From Aurifilum marmelostoma (Eukaryota; Ascomycota; Sordariomycetes; Diaporthales; Cryphonectriaceae): 64,000 nucleotides of DNA. Position numbers and translations under genes: made by a program. Location: NCBI GenBank assembly GCA_027559495.1, contig JAMXSV010000018.1:1240001-1304000 (forward strand). The letters are read 5' to 3'. Under the pieces are notes generated by a model that worked only from the letters and a program-made list of their open reading frames with translations, was not told the origin of the DNA and did no database searches. Numbering within the stretch: the stretch's first letter is position 1; the number at the start of each line of letters is the position of its first letter. This document shows positions 32,579 to 44,372 of this stretch, in pieces.

Positions 32579-35500
32579 CTTGAAGGTTGATTTGAAGCGT
32601 AAAGCTTAAGAAGTTGTTTGTGTGAATTGTGTTTGTGAAGTTTGTGATGTGGATGAGGATTGAAAGATGGACTCTTGGAGTGGTGAACGACTGGAATATT
32701 TATATCTGCGATACCTGCTACAGAAATGCGAAGGCACGGTCATGGTGCTGTATGATTTGAGTTGATTTTGAACTTTCTCGAAGCGACAAGAGAACTTTCT
32801 GCTCAACAATTGTACATACCAGGCATCATATAATATTGTGCTTAGTATTGTCGCGATGTATCGGCACTGAAGCTCTTGTTTGTTCTTTGACCTCTGCCGG
32901 CCCTTTTGACATACACCAGCATTAAACCGCCCCAGTAGCACCTAGCGAGAAGACGCTGTAGTACTATCATTGCATAGGTATTTCAAATATTCCCGTGCAA
33001 AGTCATTAATCTCCATCGCAGGAGAAGCCAAAAGTTGGCATGCTTGTTGTCAGTCCATGCGCCACGCCCCAGGAGCCTGCACATGATTCGTCGCCTTTCA
33101 GCTCTGGATGCATGTGGGATGCAAGATTCCACCGTCCAATCAAAGCAGCAACGAGGATGAATGTCCAAGGCTCTTCTTCTTTTGTAGCAAAAAGCCCATC
33201 CTCTACAGTAGTGTTGGCACCGCTTTTCCACCTAGGTACATTTCATGAACTACTTACTCAGGCAATGGTGCGCGCTTTACTGTCTGGAGTCAAGGGTACT
33301 GCTGTAAGTGTAGTACTGTTCGAGGCAAAAGACTCGTTCTTGTTGTCGAACCTTTCGCCAATTTGGGGAGGATAGCCTGTGGAATTGTGCTTACATCAGA
33401 TAGGAAGACTCTGCTAGTCCATGCATCCGTCCGGTCCTTCTTTTAGAGAGGTAATTAGTCCGACCTCGAGGTGGCGCGAAAACCCGGTCGAACAGCGAGA
33501 CTACGTGGTCTGTGGTCAAATAATGAAGCGCTGACACGGCGTAGGCTATGAGAGATCATCTGACACTTGTCTGCACCCCTTGCAGTCAACATATATTTGT
33601 GTTCGCCCAAGGTATGGTCTTCCCGAGAGGACGTTGGCCATAACCTTCCTCACATACACGGCCTTGAAAAGGCAAAACAGTACGATGCTCTTTGCGGTAA
33701 TCTCTGGGGTAGAAACTATTTCCGATCGGTTATCAGTGTCAAGAATGCCGACCGCCCTCAAGCCACCAATCTGCCCTTTGGACATAATCATGGGCAGACA
33801 CCCTTGAGTTCAATCAACATGTGGCCCAAGGCAGATTTCACTCGGTAATTACTAATTTGAATCTGTCAGTGGCCCGATTAGCGGCCAGCCGCCGTTCACA
33901 GATCAGAGAGTGATACCAGGCTGCCTTGACAATTTGTGAGTCTGCGCTCTCCAGGTCCTGCGGACGCAAGGCCAGAGAAGAGGTCACACTTGGGCTACCG
34001 TAGTACCGATCGAGGACGCCAGCTGACCAGCCAGCTCATTAGCTTCGGCTTTCGTTCGTGTTTGCTCGGTGTGAAGTGTTACGAGACGGACATGGGCGAG
34101 GAGAGAGACTTCTACTATGACGATATTGTGCAGGAATGAGTTCACGACGACCTGGACCAGAGGGCTTGTTTGAGGGCTGCGCCTGGCGAGGTGAGCAGAA
34201 GTTTGGGCCTAGGGCACATATCCAACCGTTTGAGGCCTCGCAGCGGGGGCTGTGACTGTGGTGTGGGATTCGTAGCCGGGGAAAAGCGGCCTAGCACTTG
34301 CTAGCAGCTCAGCCTTGTCGTCAACATTAGATGCCTCGTAGTAGGCCACCCATCGTGGTTCTGGAGTAAAACTTAAAATTTGACGGTGAATTTGCAGAAC
34401 TAGAATGCCTGGTGCTTTTCAAACTCATCAAGGAAGCGTTGTTGTTGCGTAAAACAGCATCATGTTTTCATCTAGACGAGGAACTGATATTGACTGTTAG
34501 CACAAGAGCCTCAAATATAGGCGGCTAGTAGGCTGGGAATGGCTGACCGAGAAAAGCTGTCCCTCGACCGGCCCTTCAGCAGTAGGAAGCTAAGCCACTC
34601 CCTCCTCCTTCTCCCACCCCTCTTTCACCCCTCCCCTCAAGAAACCAAGAAATCAATCGGTCAACAGACACGGGCTTCCAGTCCGATGTATAGCAATCCT
34701 TATCAGACAATGATACCACTTCTCCGGCTCGACAAGGGCACAAGCAGCCCGGTGACCCCGTCATCGTTATGTTCCGGCCCCCAAACGCAGGATTCTCCCC
34801 GTGGTCTTAGCTTCAGCTCGTCATGGTTGACGATCCCAACTGGCTGCTTCTACTGCCTTCCACCTGGAAAACAAAGGGAAAACAACTACGATGGCGTCTA
34901 GCGACGCACAAAGCCGCGTCAGTTCTTTCTTGAGCTGTTGCGCGGCCGAGGTAAAGTGGTCATTAAGAACAATTTTTGGGCCCCCTCATGGTTGATCAAT
35001 AGAACCCAATGCCAAGTGCTGCCTTGCGCTCGAGTGGGTCAGTTGGGCACGTGCAGCAGTGGCAGATACTATTATTCCACTGTACTATCGGTGGGAAGAG
35101 TCATCTTTCAGCACAATCACCACACCCTCAACAATCTTTAACAAGTCATCCTGGCCCACGGCCAGGCCACTTCGTTTCGTTACACAAGCTCGAAGCCGGG
35201 AGAAAGCCCTGTTACTGCTGGGGTCTTTGGCGAGACCTCCCGTCATCCGGCAGGAAAAGAACCGCGAAATGTTTGTCAACGGCAGATGTGTAATCACAAG
35301 CCACGCCGTCGGCGTTCAATGACGATGCCGCATAGGCGAGCCAGATCTGTCATCTCTTTCACTGCCTTTTCCCGTCCGAATTGCACTTTCACAAGCTGAA
35401 CACGCGTCTAAGGGTCTTATGTCCGTGTCTCTGCTTTCTCCCCCCACCCCCCTCCTACGCCAAAAGGAATCAAGACGACATCCGAAGCAAGTGCTTGGGG

Positions 35501-36379
35501 TGCAATGTTTCTATCTCTGGGACAGTGATGACCCTGATGCTTGGCATACCATCAGACTTATCGTCTATAGAAAGCAATACTTCAACTTGTCTACACAGCC
35601 ACTCTTTCTTGACCTCATTCTACGGGCAATCTTTCCTTCAGTATGGCCCAAATTAAACGCGATACAGCCCGTCTGAGGCCAAGCGCAAGCAAAAGTGGGC
35701 CGTAACACAGGCTGCAGGACTGTGGCTAAGCGCCGCTGTAAGCACTACGGCCAAGTCCTATGGTAGTCTCATAGGCGACTTTTTCAACTTTACTTGCAGT
35801 GCGTCTGTCTATCTCTGTTTCTTAGGAGGGGTGGGAATGTCCCACCCCGGGCAGATTTGTAACGGTCATCACCGCCGCAGCCCCAGTGTACTATTACTGC
35901 AATGGTACCTTGAGTCCCCGTTCCCTTGCAGCAGTAATGCTGGCACCTGGCAGTGAGGGCTCCCTCCCAATCTGTAACACACCTTTTTGTGACGACACTG
36001 CTTTCAGACGAGGACTGTCCTAGTATTTCTAGGCAGAAGACTGGGACAGTCCTTCAGACAAATATGCCTTTTAGACCCAGTATAAGTCTGGCAGACCCGC
36101 ATTTGCTACGCTCCACTACTACATACAACGCATTGTTCTTCTCATCACTGTTTCCTTGTACGAATCATCATACCTTGTCAACCTGCAAGACATCCCAATC
36201 CCTAAACCCAACGCAAGCCTTGAACAAAGGTGCCTTTCTTCACCTATCATTTCGTTACTGCCCCGGCCCTACCTAACCGGACCAATCATCACACGTCTGA
36301 CTTGGAGAATCCCGTCGCCGCTTTCACGGCAGTGGAGCGAATCAATATACACATCTCCTCGGCCAGGCATCCAGCTCGT
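32579..36379. other. 3.8 kb intergenic stretch
   Basis: Begins with the promoter of the pheromone gene and ends with the leader of the Cys/His-repeat gene (C/T-rich and CATC/ACC-rich from about 36100). In between, overlapping 70-120-codon frames on both strands (for example 33546-33850) carry no recognisable domain and no supporting splice signals. No transposon ends or RNA genes were recognised. Confidence 0.45.
32697..32704 (-). promoter_or_regulatory. TATA box of the pheromone precursor gene
   Basis: TATAAATA on the minus strand, 119 bp upstream of the start codon at 32578, leaving a plausible leader of 60-90 nt. Confidence 0.55.
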
Positions 36380-37771
36380 ATGACCGGACCAATGAATGTC
36401 GACGGCGGCAGCAGGCGCTGCAACGTCCCGAATTGTGGGGAGAAGTGCGTGCACGAAAGACTATTCGACAAGAAGTTATACTCCATGTACTGCCAGGAAC
36501 ACACCTGCCAGGCCCCGAGGAATCAACACACCCCGTTCTGCATCAACCATCGAAACCCACAGAACAGATACTGTGCCTTTCACGGGAAGTGCAGGGCACA
36601 TAGGTGCACCCAGTTGGCACCACGAGGAGAAAAAGAGCCCTTCCCTTACCTCTGCCGTCTCCACCGCTGCATCCGATGCAAGAGCCCTCGCTATGCCGGC
36701 ACCGACGTATGCCAGGCTCACCTCACATGTCGCATCCCAGGATGTCACAACCAACCCGACCTGAGGCGCCAGGGCTTTCTCTGCCACGTCCACTCCTGCA
36801 ACATCGTGGCAAACTGTCCCCATCCAGCAATGCCAGGCCACCCATACTGCCAGAATCACATACCCTGTGCACGAAGAAATCAGGGCTGTCATAACCTTGC
36901 CCAGCGAGGATACAAGTTCTGTCTTGACCACAAGTGCAGCCTCGAGAGGTGCACTCGCGAGAAGGACGGGCCCTCTTACTACTGCCACCGCCACACGTGC
37001 TTTTACCAGGGCTGCCGGCAGGCCATCGCCAACATCGACAACGTCGCAGCCCAGTTCTGCTCTGTTCACGAGTGCGCTGTTAGCGGCTGCATTGTCGCAG
37101 CCAAAGTCGGTGGCGGCCATTGCGAAGACCACAGCTGTATGCACGGGTCATGCAACGAGCTCCGAGATGGCAGCTCGAGCTACTGCACCCAGCACCGCTG
37201 TCGTACTGAGGGTTGCAGGCATGAGTCGCTACATAGAAATGCCTTCTGCCGCGACCATGGGTGCTGCGAGATTGGGTGCAAGAAGCATCGTCTAGGCGGA
37301 CACAACCGCATCCGGCAGTGCCTAGAACACTACACCGAGCATGTTCAGATGAATGCCGCGGACAGAATTCAGCAGGAGGCCGGCATTCGTGAGGCCGAGC
37401 TGCAGGATGAGCTGAGGGGTTGGGAGAGGAGGGAAGCACGCCGCAGGTCCCGGGAACAAGAAGAAAGAGATCGCCAGGAGCAGGAGGAACAAGAAGCAGA
37501 GTTTCAGCAGCGCGTTAACGAGAGTGCTGCGAGGCTCTTCGAACGTGAGCGTGATCGTGAGCGCGAAGAGCGAGATAGGAAAGAGAGGAGGCGTCGGCAG
37601 TGGGAAGAACGAGCACGAGCGGAGAGGGACAGGGATGAGAGGCGGCGTCAAGAGAGGGAAGAACAAGCACGAGCAGACAGGCTTAGGTCGAGGTTGGCGG
37701 GTGACAGGAACACGGATGGATGGTTCGGCCGGACAGGGAGACGTGACTCCTTCTTCGATGGCAGGCGGTAG
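36380..37771 (+). CDS. Cysteine/histidine-repeat protein with C-terminal charged coiled coil
   Basis: Single exon, 463 residues from ATG 36380 (in-frame ATGs at 36230 and 36395 are alternatives). Residues about 10-330 contain some 13 tandem units of roughly 20-30 residues with pattern C-x(2-4)-C, a spacer of 8-14, then (Y/F)C-x2-H-x-C, for example YCHRHTC, FCLDHKC, YCTQHRC, FCRDHGC. Each unit has ligands for one zinc ion, so this is probably a multi-zinc rod. The last third (about 345-450) is Arg/Glu-rich with long runs of RERE and ERRR type, predicting a long charged coiled coil or single alpha helix, then a Gly/Arg tail. I do not know a named domain for these units, although similar fungal proteins exist as hypothetical entries. 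Binding to nucleic acid or protein is guesswork. Confidence 0.85.
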   Translation: MTGPMNVDGGSRRCNVPNCGEKCVHERLFDKKLYSMYCQEHTCQAPRNQHTPFCINHRNPQNRYCAFHGKCRAHRCTQLAPRGEKEPFPYLCRLHRCIRCKSPRYAGTDVCQAHLTCRIPGCHNQPDLRRQGFLCHVHSCNIVANCPHPAMPGHPYCQNHIPCARRNQGCHNLAQRGYKFCLDHKCSLERCTREKDGPSYYCHRHTCFYQGCRQAIANIDNVAAQFCSVHECAVSGCIVAAKVGGGHCEDHSCMHGSCNELRDGSSSYCTQHRCRTEGCRHESLHRNAFCRDHGCCEIGCKKHRLGGHNRIRQCLEHYTEHVQMNAADRIQQEAGIREAELQDELRGWERREARRRSREQEERDRQEQEEQEAEFQQRVNESAARLFERERDREREERDRKERRRRQWEERARAERDRDERRRQEREEQARADRLRSRLAGDRNTDGWFGRTGRRDSFFDGRR

Positions 37772-38203
37772 TGATTTTTTATTTACAGGGAGTGCTGATG
37801 GGCTACGGAGTTTGTGTCTTCCTGTTCTCTGGGTGCTAGGCTTGCTTTTATGATCCTTCCTATGTTTTAATTTTGTCATAAGGCTGTGTTAGGACGGGCC
37901 TGGAAAAGGATTTCACATCCAATTAGATGATACCATAGATACCTCATTAAAACTTTCAACACGGAATCCCATTCCGCTGTTCTCTTTCTCTCACGTTTCC
38001 CTGGGCTTCCCACCATCTCAATATCACTGCACCCACGGATATAAAGGATATGTTTAGCTAGAAATTCTGCATAATAAGTTTTCCCGGGGCCGGGGGAGTT
38101 GTTAGAAGGTAGGATGAATAAGACCTTCCATCATCTTCTCGATATATTGATGGACTTAGCGAGTCAAGCAGCATTCATTGCCATTTTGGTCACCGAGGTC
38201 TTG
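37772..38203. other. Intergenic region, nothing recognised
   Basis: Convergent 3' ends of the Cys/His-repeat and SANT-like genes. No frame or element stands out. Confidence 0.5.
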
Positions 38204-38955
38204 TCATTTTTCCCACGATGGATCGCGAAGTCCCCCGCCATCGCTGTCTTCTTCGTTGCCGTGACAAGAGCCAAAGTCGTCCTCGCTGTCGGACTGGTCC
38301 CCAGACTGGGCGCGTAGAGCTTTGGCTTGCTCCCATAACTGCTTATGGGGCGGCACGGTCTTGAGCTTCGCGAATTTAAGCTGGCAGGCCTTGAGCCTCC
38401 GCCTCAGATGCTCCTGTACATCGTATGTGTCAGTAACACTTGCATACGATATGGCTTGAGGGGATTCACCTTGGCTATGACGGGATAGGAGACGCCTTCG
38501 CAACGCAGCCGCACAAGAAGACGCTCTTCCTCGGGCGTCCACATCTTGCGGACGTCTCGAGAACCTGTCGAGGACGAAGTGATCAACAAGGGAGGCGTCG
38601 GGGCTCGGTTCTTGGGCGGGCCCTTGGCTTTGACCTTCGCCTTGCCCTGAAAGCGCACTTCATCATCCTCGCTAGAAGGAACATCATTCCTGGCGACCTC
38701 GCTGGTGGCAATAGCCCAGCGGGTGGGAGCATTACCGAGGGGCATACTTGCCATCTCGTCGATAATGATGTATCCCTGGCTGGCCGGTGTGCGGTCACGG
38801 TCGACCCGACGGTTTTGGACAAGGAGCTGCCATCCTTCAGGAGATATCTCCTGGAGGGGCCGCATCTCGGTCTTGTTCTTGCTGCTGTTGAGGCACATGT
38901 GTCAGCTACATGTCATGGCGGATACAAAAACGATCGTTCAATACCCTCGGTTCAT
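38204..38955 (-). CDS. Small SANT/Myb-like domain protein
   Basis: Three exons, 38955-38945 (11 nt), 38884-38470 and 38413-38204, encode 211 residues. The second intron (GTGAAT..GTACAG) is well supported because it joins the SANT-like helices WTPEEERLLVRLRCEG..YPVIAK and EHLRRRLKACQLKF. The first (GTATTG donor, GCTGACA branch, CAACAG acceptor) is inferred from the lack of an in-frame ATG in a good position downstream; translation could instead start at ATG 38898 or 38851. Residues about 75-110 are acidic then Lys-rich, and the C-terminus is acidic (SDSEDDFG..). Such short single-SANT proteins are common in filamentous ascomycetes and have no assigned role; a nuclear DNA- or chromatin-binding role is inferred only. 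Confidence 0.68.
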
Positions 38956-40269
38956 CTCTTTGGGATATCGGCGCTCGTACTTGTGACCGGTCAGTTTGTG
39001 TGCCAAGGCTCATTTCAGGGGTTGTTCTTACTCGAATATTGCTCGATATGGTGGCCCAGAGATGAGGTGCAGTTGCGGTTGATCGCCCGCCTAATTATCG
39101 TGGCTTTCAACTGTGCCGTGATAGAAGGTTGAAACTGCAGGACCGTCAGTTTGCAGTAAATACCACCTCTGCTATATACTTGAGGCATGTGTGAAATGGG
39201 TGTGCGTTGGGTTAGGATAATGGACAATGGCTAGGTTACTCACAATCTGAGATAACCCAAGATGGTGGAAATACACAGAGTATGGCAAACTCTCCGAACA
39301 ATATGCCGCGAGTCAATCAACACTTTCCAGTGCATTATTGTGCCTGAAAGAAGGTATTCTGAGTCATTGTCATTGTATAAACAGAAGATTGTGAAGTGCA
39401 CTGAACAGATCTGATTAACATAGAAGGTTGTTTGATTGGTGAAAAGCAGCCTGGAAGAAATGATCTTCACTGTTTCTCTGGAATACTTAGCTACTAGCAT
39501 AGCAGCCTGCGTAGTACTAAGCACAGCAGAATAATAATGACCAAGACAAGGTGACAGTCACTGTAGGAGTGGGAAGAAACAATGCACTTAGTCGCATAAT
39601 GTAACATAGAGAAAGATGTCTAAAAGCATCTTAAACTCCACTATCACGCTGCAGGTGAGAAGCTGCCCTCCAGATTGTCAATGCTGTCGGAGGGACAAGT
39701 TTTTCAATGACAGGAGTTCAGCCAGGAGATAATGTTCAGGCACAAAGTCTGTGACCTTTTTATTTGAGATCCTTGTGGAAGTATTTTGACGTGTCTCGCC
39801 AATATCCAGGCAAACCATCTGCGAGACACTTCAAAACAATTCTGCTACCTGTTGAACAAAGTCCCCGGTATCCGCCCGTCTTGCCTTCGTTGATAAACTT
39901 CGTCAGGATGTCATATCATTTTGCATCATATGGATAGTATATCCTTGATATTAGAAGCCATGTTCTCTTGGCATTTTTCCTTTCTTCATGCTTATTATAT
40001 CAGTAAAAGCAACAAAACTCCCTAGACATTGATCATTTGGTCCAGATAAGTGATTTGATCTTATCAGGGTTAGGGGTGGCAATAACAAAAGTCGCGATTG
40101 GCTAATCCGGCGCATGACACCTCACTTCAATCAAACTTAAGACCTCATCCACCAAAGCTTCCTCCGTGTCAAGGGCGTCTACGCCCAAGCCAGGCACAAT
40201 CTTCCTGGTTTTCCTTCAGCCGGCCTCCTCATAGAACGAAAGGCGTGCAAATGCCGGCCAACACCCAGT
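38956..40269. other. Intergenic region between divergent genes
   Basis: Upstream regions of the SANT-like gene (minus) and chl1 (plus). AT-rich from about 39240 to 40080 with no coding frame above 94 codons and no recognised element. Confidence 0.45.
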
Positions 40270-43053
40270 ATGGACCCTTTAGACGGTCAAACTTCGAGTG
40301 ACGGGGACATCGACTTTCATCACCCTTTCTCTCCCTATGACGTCCAACTCGAGTTCATGAAAGCAGCCTACGACACGCTTGAACGAGGTGCAGGCCAAGT
40401 CGGCATCCTAGAGAGCCCGACAGGCACAGGCAAATCGCTATCCCTCATCTGTGCGTCGATGACGTGGCTGCGAAATTTCAAGCGAAGACAATTCGCCTCC
40501 TCGTTGCAAATCGACCCTCAACAGGCAGAAAGCGAGCCCGATTGGATCATCGAGCAGATGCTGAAACGAAAGAAGGAGGAGCTGATGAGGAAGTGGGAGG
40601 AGCGTGAGGGACGGCTTGAGATGATACGTCAGAAGGAGAAGCAAATGGAGGAGAGGGGTAGCAAGCGACGTCGTCTGCAGGGCCCCAGCTCAAAATCCAG
40701 ACCGGCGGAGGAAGACGAGGACGCAGAATTTCTTCTTGATGACTGGGAAGGAAACGCGCAGGATGGCGACCCAGATGACCAGGATCCACTCTCGAGCCTC
40801 AGCAAGGAGACGAGGGCCATGCTGCAGAAGGTTGGGATGGGCAGCGTAAGTACGGATGCGACCCAGGAGGAGGAGCCGCCAGATGATGAAATTAAAGTGA
40901 GTCAGCCGTGACAAAACTGATATGAAATAAGACACTGCTGATATGAAGCCAAGATCTACTACGCTTCAAGGACGCACTCACAATTGACGCAATTCATTGC
41001 GGAGCTGCGACGTCCAAAATTCCAGCCCTCTATCGGTGAAGATATCGACAAAACGTCTCACAGCTGCTCAGTGAACCAGGAGCCTGTCAAACAGATTCCT
41101 TTGTCCTCACGCCAGAAGCTTTGTATCAACCCATCTGTCTCCAAGCTAGGCTCACTTTCAGCCATCAACGACAGGTGCAGCGAGCTGCAAAAACCCAAAT
41201 CCGAGACCAGATGCCCGTTTGGCCCAAGCGCAGACAACCTCGCCGAGTTTCACCAGTTTCGTGACGAAGCACTAGCAACACTACCTGACATTGAGGACCT
41301 GTGTCAGCTGGGTAAAAAACACCAAGTTTGTCCGTATTATGCCTCTCGCACGGCAATTCCTACAGCTGAAATCGTTACTCTTCCGTACCCGTTGCTTTTG
41401 CAGGGCAGCGCACGCGACGCATTAGGGATCAAGTTGGAGGGAAACATCGTGATTGTGGACGAGGCTCACAATATCATGGATGCGGTTGCTGGCGTGCATG
41501 CTGCTGAGATACGGTTGAGCGACCTGAAGAGGGCAAGGCAAATGTTGGGTATCTACTACAAGAGATTCGGCAAGAAGCTCAAGGGAGAAAATAGAATCAT
41601 GGTGGCCCAGGTCGTGAAGGTCATTGATGGTCTGACGCAGTGGTTGACGGCATCTCTAAGCTCAAGCGTAAGGATCACCGCAGGCCAAATGCTCCCCTAA
41701 AATCGCAACCATGCTAATTTTATGCAGACTGAACACGGGATTGTCGAACCAAATGCGCTGATGAAAGGCAAAGGTGTCGATCAGGTCAACATGTACAAGT
41801 TGATCAAGTACATCCAGGAATCAAAGCTTGCATTCAAGGTCGAGAGCTATGCCAGCCATGTTGAAGAAGCGGATATCAGCTCAGGACATCCCAAGTCATC
41901 GCCATCAAGTCCTGTACTACACAGCTTTGTCGCCTTCATCATCGCCCTTACAAACCTGTCAGACGAGGGCAGAATATTTTTTGAGAAGATTGCAGCCAGC
42001 CCGTCGACCTCAAACGATATCAAACTCTCCTACCTTCTGCTCTCGCCCGTCCATGCCTTTTCTTCCGTGGCGAAGTCCGCCCGGGCCGTCATCCTTGCAG
42101 GTGGAACAATGTCTCCCTTCGAGGACTACAAGACTCACCTTTTCCCCTACCTTTCACCCCAGTCTATCACGACTCTCAGCTGCGGCCACGTCATCCCGCC
42201 ATCAAATCTGTGTGTTTGGACACTTGCCTCGATGAGACCAAACACAACAGACGCGAACGATCCATTCGAGTTCAGCTTCCAGAAAAGAAGCGATGAGGCC
42301 ATGATATCAAAGCTAGGCCAGGCGTTATTAAACATGTGCTCCATCGTGCCAGACGGCGTGGTGGTATTCTTTCCCAGCTATGGCTATCTCGATGAAGTTA
42401 TTGCAGCTTGGCAAAAGCCCAACCATCCCGGGAGTGGTAGCAGCATCTGGGATCGTCTTCACACCAGAAAAGCTGTCTTTCGAGACAGCAAAGGCGCTTC
42501 AAGCAACGAAGTACTCGAGGCATACAGCCGCGCCATCCTTGGAAGCGATGATGACCAGCCAACCACGAGGCCCACCTCGCGCGGCGCTCTCCTTCTTAGC
42601 GTGGTCGGCGGTAAGATGAGTGAAGGCATCAACTTCTCCGACAGACTCGGCCGTTGCGTGGTGATCGTTGGCCTGCCGTATCCCAATGGTAACTCGCCAG
42701 AATGGAAGGCCCGCATAGAATATCTCGAATCCGACACCATCAGACGGCTTACAAGCCAGAACCCAGGCATCAACAAACAACAGGCGGTGGCGCAGGCAAA
42801 GCAGGTTTCTCGAGACTTTTATGAAAACTCCTGCATGCGCGCTGTAAACCAGAGTATTGGCCGAGCAATCCGGCACAAGGGAGACTACGCGGCTATTGTG
42901 TTGGTTGACCGGCGCTTCAGTACGGAGAGGATCAGAGGTAAGTTGCCGGGGTGGATTCGAGGAGGTATGGCACAGAGGAGTGAAAGCAAAGGATTACAGG
43001 GACTGATGGGAGCACTAAATGTATTTTTCAAGAGCAAGAAGACCACATCTTAA
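40270..43053 (+). CDS. chl1: ATP-dependent DNA helicase Chl1 (DDX11/FANCJ-like, iron-sulfur family)
   Basis: Three exons, 40270-40896, 40954-41667 and 41728-43053, encode 888 residues. Junctions restore IK|IYYASRTHSQLTQF (motif Ia) and SSS|TEHGIVEP. Visible motifs: the Q-motif region FSPYDVQLEFM near residue 20, Walker A ESPTGTGKSLSL at about 50, four Fe-S cysteines (DRC, ETRC, EDLC, HQVC), the VDEAHN box, GGTMSPFEDY, VVFFPSYGYLDEV, GGKMSEGINFSDRLGR and the motif VI region QSIGRAIRHKGDYA. A charged, disordered insert (about 90-200) lies between motifs I and Ia as in other Chl1 proteins. The enzyme is a 5'-3' superfamily 2 helicase acting with the Ctf18/Ctf4 replication machinery to establish sister-chromatid cohesion. 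Length matches fungal orthologues and all catalytic motifs are intact. Confidence 0.95.
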
Positions 43054-43203
43054 GTCGCGTACTAATCACGTCACGACATGAGAAGGAATTGGGGAAAACA
43101 CTGAATGATGAAGTCTCGGAAAAAACAATTGAATGTAGCCTTTTCCAAGCCCTTCAGAACGTTTGCGCGACTTTGCACTAATTGCAACCAACACAGAGCC
43201 TCA

Positions 43204-44372
43204 TCAAGGAGCATCCGTTGGATCCCTAAGCAAGAGAAACGTTAACGAGGATGCTATGCAAAAGAGCAGACATGCAAGAACTCACCAATCAGTAACAAGG
43301 CTCTCGTCGAGACTGTCCATTAGCGACATGTCTGCTTCCGAAATCTCGAATCCGTTGACTTCTGCGTTCTCGATGAGACGAGCCTTCTTAGAGCTCTTTG
43401 GAAGTGTGATCATGTTGTGTTGCAGTGACCACCTAGATGAATCAGTTCAGCGAAGCAACATTGACACAGCCAGTGGATACATATGCCTTACCGGACCAGG
43501 AGTTGCGCTGGTGTACAGGTATACTGCTTGGATAGCTCGAGGATTTTGGGATGCGTCATGCGCATTGCTCTAGCCAATGGAGCATAGGCCTCGATGACTA
43601 TATTGTGTCTCGAGCATGTCTCTCGAATGCCAGTCTGGGTGTTGAATGGGTGGACCTCAATCTGGTTGACCACAGGATGGACCTTGGGCTTGGAGGCCAT
43701 CAACTCGTCGATCTATACGTGTATGCCGTGCATCAGTGTCGCATGTTCGTGACAGCGTATTTACTTTGCTTCATTTTTTACGCCCGATATTGCTGATCCA
43801 CTCACATGTCTGCTTCCAAAGTTGCTGACCCCGGCCATCTTCACCTCGCCTGCTTCAACGGCATCCTCCAAGGCCTTCCAACTCGTCAGTCGCGCCTCCG
43901 TGCCCCCATATGGGCTGTGTAGCAACATCAAGTCAACGTAGCCCAGTCCACAGACATCCACAGATTTTTTGATGCTCCGCCTGACAGCATCGTAGCTGGT
44001 GCTACAGCTGGCTAGCTTCGTCGTGTAGTGGATATCCTCGCGCGTCAGGCCTTGTGTGTTCTCGTCGCTGGCGAGAAATTCCAGGATAGCTTTGCCTGTC
44101 TCTCGCTCGTTGTGATACATCTGCGCACAGTCGAAGCCCCTGTAACCAGCAGCAAGAGCCCATCGGACGGACTGAGTGGCTTCTCGACCGCTCATCATGT
44201 ACAAGCCAAGTTGTATCTGTGGCATGGTCTGGCCCGTTGCCAGCTGAGTTCGAGACGAGCGTCAGCGTCGGATTCTGGATAATTACCATGGGTTGCTTCC
44301 TCCATGCTTGAGACGTGTTGAGTGATAATTCACCTTGACGCGGCTGGCAAGGGTAAACGTGTTCGAAGCCAT
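43204..44372 (-). CDS. Aldo/keto reductase
   Basis: Five exons, 44372-44334, 44243-43806, 43712-43492, 43432-43286 and 43225-43204, encode 288 residues. All junctions are GT..AG and keep frame: RVK|LATG, SRH|IDELMA, LLVR|WSLQ, and a 22-nt last exon that yields the usual DWDPTDAP end. The catalytic tetrad is visible: Asp and Tyr in GFDCAQMYHNE, Lys in TTKLAS, His in LLLHSPYG. NADPH-binding residues lie in the C-terminal LPKSSKKARLIENA. The protein belongs to the 2,5-diketo-gluconate reductase-like branch of AKRs, (beta/alpha)8-barrel enzymes that reduce aldehydes and ketones. The substrate cannot be deduced. Length is normal. It diverges from the Zn2Cys6 regulator across 767 bp, a layout compatible with regulation by that factor. 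Confidence 0.92.

Noticed and set aside
33546..33850. Overlapping frames of 80-93 codons on both strands
   Set aside because: No domain, no start context, no splice signals, and opposite-strand frames of equal length, as expected by chance.
36476..37144. 222-codon minus-strand frame
   Set aside because: Antisense shadow of the Cys/His-repeat gene, whose regular TGC/CAC codons create a long Val/Ala-rich mirror frame.
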